DNA of 8,828 nt, taken from positions 1 through 8,828 of the forward strand of contig JAZUCO010000189.1 in NCBI GenBank assembly GCA_045639185.1, written 5' to 3'. Positions within the stretch are counted from its first letter, which is position 1; each line of letters starts with the position of its first letter. Positions 6,050 through 8,828 of the stretch are shown piece by piece. Source of the stretch: UBA1081 sp045639185 (GTDB lineage: Bacteria > Bacillota > Clostridia > Oscillospirales > Acutalibacteraceae). The position numbers and the translations under genes are program-made. The notes under the pieces were generated by a model. The model saw nothing but the letters and a program-made list of their open reading frames with translations, had not been told where the DNA came from and made no database searches.

Positions 6050-7030
6050 ATGAAATTATACGGTGCATTATGCGTTGCTGTGGCAGTTGTTATGTTGTTG
6101 GCTCCGCTTACGGCTGTTTTGATTGGAAATTCCGATAGCAAACCTGATGACACAGCTGAAGTTTCAAGCGCTGAAGGTGTAATATCAGAGGTGGTTGAAA
6201 CTCCTGAAAATGAAGATTCTATAAGTGTTTTTATGTCGGCTCAGAGCAATGTTGAAATTCTCAGTATGCGTGATTATATAATAGGAGCAGTTGCGGCAGA
6301 GGTGCCGGCTTCTTATGAAGAAGAGGCAATCAAAGCTCAGGCTCTTGCGGCTGTGACTTTTGCGGAATACAGAAAAAATCTCGGCGGTGATGATTCAATC
6401 GGCGGGGCAATTGTGTCTGATGACAGCAGTATGCATCAGGGATATATTACCGTTGCTGAAATGAAAAGCCGTTGGGGTGATGCTTTTGATTCTTATTACG
6501 GCAAAATCTGTGATGCGGTTGACGATGTTATTGACAAGGTAATAACATACGACGGTGAACCGATTATGGCTGCATATCACGCAATAAGCAGCGGTCAGAC
6601 AGAGTCGGCAAAAGTGATTTGGGGTGAAGATGTGCCCTATCTTCAGAGTGTAGACAGCAGTTGGGATGCGGATTCAACCAGGTATGAATCTACGGTTATT
6701 ATCACACCCGAAGAGCTTGCACATATTATTGATTGCGATGTTTCAGATGTTTATATAAAAACAAAAAGCACCTCTCCTTCAGGAACGGTGCTTGAAATTG
6801 ATATCTGTTCTGTTGTAATGAGCGGAATGCAGGCAAGAGAACTTCTCGGACTCAGAAGCCCTGCATTTACTGTTGAAAAAGAAGACGGTGAATATATTTT
6901 TACCGTTAAGGGATATGGTCATGGTGTCGGAATGAGCCAGAACGGAGCCAATTGTATGGCACAGAACGGCAGTACCTATGACGAAATAATCAGACATTAT
7001 TACTGCGGTGTTGAAATTGAAAATCGCTGA
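6050..7030 (+). CDS. spoIID: Stage II sporulation protein D (SpoIID/LytB domain)
   Basis: This 326-residue protein matches SpoIID, a membrane-anchored lytic transglycosylase that trims peptidoglycan with SpoIIM and SpoIIP during engulfment of the forespore. An N-terminal anchor (about residues 4-25) is followed by an acidic linker (about 28-58) and the SpoIID domain. Visible motifs are MRDYIIGAVAAEVPASYEEE (73-92), where E84 corresponds to the catalytic glutamate of B. subtilis SpoIID, then ISSGQTESAKVIWGEDVPYL (179-198) and GYGHGVGMSQNGANCMA (288-304). Two usual family residues differ: AARTY reads AAVTF (100-104), and the CQxY element reads HQGY (129-132). A modest ribosome site (AGGT, 6035-6038) lies 11 nt before the ATG. 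The gene diverges from gltA, and I see no convincing promoter for it. A general wall-remodelling LytB-like role is the alternative. Confidence 0.88.
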   Translation: MKLYGALCVAVAVVMLLAPLTAVLIGNSDSKPDDTAEVSSAEGVISEVVETPENEDSISVFMSAQSNVEILSMRDYIIGAVAAEVPASYEEEAIKAQALAAVTFAEYRKNLGGDDSIGGAIVSDDSSMHQGYITVAEMKSRWGDAFDSYYGKICDAVDDVIDKVITYDGEPIMAAYHAISSGQTESAKVIWGEDVPYLQSVDSSWDADSTRYESTVIITPEELAHIIDCDVSDVYIKTKSTSPSGTVLEIDICSVVMSGMQARELLGLRSPAFTVEKEDGEYIFTVKGYGHGVGMSQNGANCMAQNGSTYDEIIRHYYCGVEIENR

Positions 7031-7207
7031 TTATTTTGCCTCACGTTTTCTTCTTATTTCCATTATTGCTTCAAATTCTTTGTGTTTCACTTCGCAGAAA
7101 TCACACATCGGAATGCCCTTTTCCTTTGCATAGGGAGAATATTCTTCAAGTGCTCTGTTACAATATCTGCAAAAAAGCTGAGCGTTGTTTGTTGATTGTT
7201 CGTTCAA
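7031..7207 (-). CDS. Small zinc-ribbon-like protein, TTG start
   Basis: This 58-residue protein is not recognised as a named family. The sequence shows two cysteine pairs, C13-x2-C16 (FCRYC) and C35-x2-C38 (CDFC), 18 residues apart. That is the layout of a small zinc ribbon, with aromatic residues beside the ligands. A strongly basic and acidic helical tail follows (about 41-58, ending IRRKREAK). No signal or membrane segment is present. The start is TTG at 7205-7207: GGGAGG (7215-7220) stands 7 nt upstream, and the only in-frame ATG before the second cysteine pair would leave an implausible fragment. It begins 19 nt after the radical SAM gene stop, so the two are probably co-transcribed and may work together; that link is inference. 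Its TAA directly abuts the spoIID stop on the other strand. Zinc binding is the likeliest role for the cysteines, but an iron-sulfur or redox role is possible. Confidence 0.8.
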   Translation of the reverse strand: MNEQSTNNAQLFCRYCNRALEEYSPYAKEKGIPMCDFCEVKHKEFEAIMEIRRKREAK

Positions 7208-7214
7208 TCGGATT

Positions 7215-7220
7215 CCTCCC
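7215..7220 (-). promoter_or_regulatory. Ribosome site that sets a TTG start (zinc-ribbon protein)
   Basis: GGGAGG on the minus strand lies in the 19-nt gap after the radical SAM gene, 7 nt before TTG at 7205-7207. It is the main evidence that this short frame is translated. Confidence 0.85.
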
Positions 7221-7226
7221 GTAAAC

Positions 7227-7832
7227 TTATTTGATATATTTTCTTACACGCAGTTCAATATTATTATCTGCACAAAGTTTTTTGCATTTTTCTATCTCCT
7301 CTTCACCGATAGTGTCAACAACACTCATCTTGACAGAGGGGATATATTTTTGTGCATCTTTTGTGAATCTGAACATTGCGTCAAAAGATCTGATCCCGAA
7401 TGACGGATGAACGATTTTTTCATATTTTTCCGCATCGGAAGCGTTGAGGCTGATTGAAACTGAATCAATAAGACCTTCCATTTTTGCGGCTGAGTTTTCT
7501 GTTTTATTGATAAGGTCGCAAAGTCCGTTTGTGTTGAGTCTGATTTTAACACATTTTGTGTTTTTGATATATTCTGCAGTTTTCAGCAATTTGTCAAGTG
7601 CACAGGTGGGTTCGCCGTAACCGCAGAAAACAACATCTGTGAAGCCTGTAAAATCAAAAGCATCAACAGCTTCTTTTATCTCTTCAAAAGAAGGTTCGTG
7701 ATCGAGCCAGAGACTGCCCATATCACCGAGACCGTCTGTGTTGTTGCGCACACAGAATTCGCAGTTGCAGGGGCAGGCATTTGTTATGTTGAGATATATT
7801 GCATTGCCGTAAGTATAAACGATATTATTCAT
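7227..7832 (-). CDS. TatD-associated radical SAM protein
   Basis: This 201-residue protein is a minimal radical SAM enzyme that closely resembles the TatD-family-associated radical SAM group (TIGR04038, recalled, not searched). The N terminus YTYGNAIYLNITNACPCNCE carries the [4Fe-4S]/SAM motif C20-x3-C24-x2-C27, with an extra C22 also typical of that group. Next come VRNNTDGLGDMGSLW (28-42), the CGYGEPT motif (70-76) for the SAM amino group, and RLNTNG. No C-terminal SPASM or other auxiliary cluster domain is present. The reaction is unknown for the family. In many genomes it sits beside a tatD nuclease gene; tatD is absent from this window, and a small zinc-ribbon gene follows instead. AAGGA (7839-7843) lies 6 nt before the ATG. 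The 40-nt gap to ppa has no terminator, so ppa, this gene and the small gene are likely one unit. Confidence 0.9.
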   Translation of the reverse strand: MNNIVYTYGNAIYLNITNACPCNCEFCVRNNTDGLGDMGSLWLDHEPSFEEIKEAVDAFDFTGFTDVVFCGYGEPTCALDKLLKTAEYIKNTKCVKIRLNTNGLCDLINKTENSAAKMEGLIDSVSISLNASDAEKYEKIVHPSFGIRSFDAMFRFTKDAQKYIPSVKMSVVDTIGEEEIEKCKKLCADNNIELRVRKYIK

Positions 7833-7872
7833 AAAAAGATCCTTAATATAGTTTAATTAAAAGTTTTTTATT

Positions 7873-8409
7873 TTAACCTTCGCCGAAAGTGTTTATGTAG
7901 TTGTCGATACAATGCGTGATGATGTCGATTGCTTCATTTGAATCTTTTACTTCATCGACAACAGTTTCCTTGTGTTCAAGAGCCTTGTAGATTTTGAAGA
8001 AGTGTGACATTTCATCATACATATGCTTGGGAAGGGCAAAAATACTTCTGTACACATTGTATGTGGGGTCACCGAAAGGAACCGCGATGATTTTTTCGTC
8101 ATCTCTGCCGTTATCCTTCATTTTTATAACACCGATGGGGTAGCATCTTACAAGAGTGAGAGGATCAAGAGGTTCTGAACAAAGCACAAGAACATCAAGA
8201 GGGTCAAGGTCATCACCATATGTGCGGGGAATAAAACCATAGTTTGCAGGGTAGTGTGTGGAGGTGTGAAGGATTCTGTCAAGCATAATAAGTCCTGTTT
8301 CTTTATCAAGCTCATATTTCTTCTTGCTGCCTTTGGGAATTTCAATAACTGCCATAAAATCGTGAGGTTTGATTCTTTCGGGATTTATTGAGTGCCAAAT
8401 GTTGTTCAT
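7873..8409 (-). CDS. ppa: Inorganic pyrophosphatase, family I
   Basis: This 178-residue cytosolic enzyme hydrolyses pyrophosphate to phosphate with Mg2+, pulling biosynthetic reactions forward. The family I signature D67-L-D69-P-L-D72 (in YGDDLDPLDVLVL) supplies metal ligands. E23, K31, R45 and Y57 match active-site positions of the E. coli enzyme, and the DNGRDDEKIIAVP stretch carries the second acidic pair with its lysine. The length is normal for a bacterial hexameric form. The frame extends five codons upstream to a TTG, but GGAGG (8418-8422) falls inside that extension and stands 8 nt before the ATG at 8409, so the ATG is correct. It is the first gene after a promoter and lies just past the rpmA terminator. 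A cytosolic soluble PPase complements or replaces the membrane H+/Na+-pumping type found in many Clostridia. Confidence 0.96.
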   Translation of the reverse strand: MNNIWHSINPERIKPHDFMAVIEIPKGSKKKYELDKETGLIMLDRILHTSTHYPANYGFIPRTYGDDLDPLDVLVLCSEPLDPLTLVRCYPIGVIKMKDNGRDDEKIIAVPFGDPTYNVYRSIFALPKHMYDEMSHFFKIYKALEHKETVVDEVKDSNEAIDIITHCIDNYINTFGEG

Positions 8410-8439
8410 ACAAAATACCTCCAAAAAATGTTACATTAT

Positions 8440-8468
8440 ATTTTACACCCTGCGGCTAAAAAAATCAA
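8440..8468 (-). promoter_or_regulatory. Promoter for ppa and the two genes behind it
   Basis: On the minus strand TTGATT (8463-8468, 4 of 6) and TAAAAT (8440-8445, 5 of 6) are 17 bp apart, just past the rpmA terminator. A TATAAT at 8435-8440 overlaps it but has no suitably spaced -35. Expected start is about 8430, some 20 nt before the ppa start codon. Confidence 0.75.
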
Positions 8469-8476
8469 TAGAAAAG

Positions 8477-8506
8477 AAAAAAAGCCTATGCTTCGGCATA
8501 GGCTTT
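8477..8506 (-). terminator. Intrinsic terminator after rpmA
   Basis: An 11-bp perfect stem (8481-8491 with 8496-8506) with a four-base loop is followed on the minus strand by seven T (complement of 8477-8483). It starts 13 nt after the rpmA stop. On the plus strand the loop is the very stable C(TTCG)G type, but the plus strand lacks a long T tract. It ends the ribosomal protein unit before the ppa promoter. Confidence 0.93.
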
Positions 8507-8519
8507 ATGGAATAAAATC

Positions 8520-8798
8520 TTAGTTTTCGTAAACGCTGACCTTTTTGCGGTCTTTGCCCATTCTCTCGAACTTAACTGTGCCGTTAACAAGAGCGAAAAG
8601 TGTATCGTCAGAACCCTTACCAACGTTGTTGCCGGGGTGGATCTTTGTGCCTCTCTGACGAACAAGAATTGTTCCTGCATTAACAGCCTGGCCGTCTGCA
8701 CGCTTTACGCCGAGTCTCTTTGATTCAGAATCACGGCCGTTACGGGTTGAACCCATACCTTTTTTATGCGCAAAAAGCTGAATGTTTATCTTGAGCAT
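8520..8798 (-). CDS. rpmA: 50S ribosomal protein L27 (precursor with cleavable leader)
   Basis: This 92-residue precursor is ribosomal protein L27, whose N terminus reaches the peptidyl transferase centre. The family signature GTILVRQRG and the GTKIHPGNNVGKG block are visible. The first nine residues, MLKINIQLF, come before AHKKGMGSTRNGRDS, the normal L27 N terminus. In Firmicutes such leaders are cut after the Phe by the protease Prp (YsxB), and this is established in Staphylococcus aureus. GGAGG (8807-8811) lies 8 nt before the ATG. The usual upstream neighbours rplU and prp would be to the right of the window; 8816-8828 could hold the last codons of such a gene but are too short to judge. 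The gene is followed by a terminator, not by obgE. Confidence 0.98.
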   Translation of the reverse strand: MLKINIQLFAHKKGMGSTRNGRDSESKRLGVKRADGQAVNAGTILVRQRGTKIHPGNNVGKGSDDTLFALVNGTVKFERMGKDRKKVSVYEN

Positions 8799-8828
8799 AG
8801 CTTATACCTCCGTAATTATTTTGATAAA

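Noticed and set aside
5926..6153. Minus-strand frame across the gltA promoter and the start of spoIID
   Set aside because: It runs through a near-consensus promoter and opposes the spoIID signal anchor; low-complexity composition.
7036..7224. Plus-strand frame of 62 codons opposite the small zinc-ribbon gene
   Set aside because: No ribosome site, no recognisable protein pattern; the opposite strand has a perfect ribosome site, paired CxxC motifs and operon spacing.
8410..8424. Five-codon upstream TTG extension of ppa
   Set aside because: Its codons are the ribosome site for the ATG at 8409.
8812..8828. Possible last codons of an upstream gene at the right edge (a TAA at 8816-8818, minus strand)
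   Set aside because: Only a few codons are in the window, too little to support a partial gene call.

Overview
The window looks like chromosomal core sequence from an anaerobic, low-to-moderate GC Firmicute of the class Clostridia, probably an Oscillospirales/Ruminococcaceae-type gut bacterium. The evidence is a clostridial 2[4Fe-4S] ferredoxin, a SpoIID-type sporulation protein, the Firmicutes holB-yaaT pair, an L27 precursor with the Firmicutes cleavable leader, a TatD-associated radical SAM protein, strong GGAGG ribosome sites and two TTG starts. No phage, insertion sequence, CRISPR array, tRNA or rRNA is visible, and no stretch over 300 bases lacks a gene.

Left edge (1-520): rplL (ribosomal protein L7/L12, + strand) ends in a strong intrinsic terminator. 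It faces a separate terminator that belongs to the minus-strand ferredoxin gene. rpoB does not follow rplL here.

Minus-strand block (524-5999): an almost consensus promoter at 5971-5999 precedes gltA (citrate synthase), an uncharacterised eight-segment membrane protein with an acidic tail, an AEC-family transporter, holB (DNA polymerase III delta prime) and yaaT/ricT (PSP1 protein). Gaps are 2-25 nt, so this looks like one five-gene transcription unit that mixes carboxylate metabolism, transport, replication and mRNA processing. The ferredoxin gene follows after 93 nt with its own extended -10 promoter, which lies inside a dyad.

Plus-strand gene (6050-7030): spoIID diverges from gltA. Its TGA stop directly abuts the stop of a short minus-strand gene.

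Right block (7031-8828, minus): rpmA (L27) ends in a GC-rich hairpin terminator. A new promoter at 8440-8468 then reads ppa (inorganic pyrophosphatase), a TatD-linked radical SAM protein and a 58-residue zinc-ribbon-like protein. That last gene (7031-7207) starts with TTG behind a perfect ribosome site and is easily missed by automated calling. It is the most interesting under-described element here, together with the unknown membrane protein at 3534-4529.
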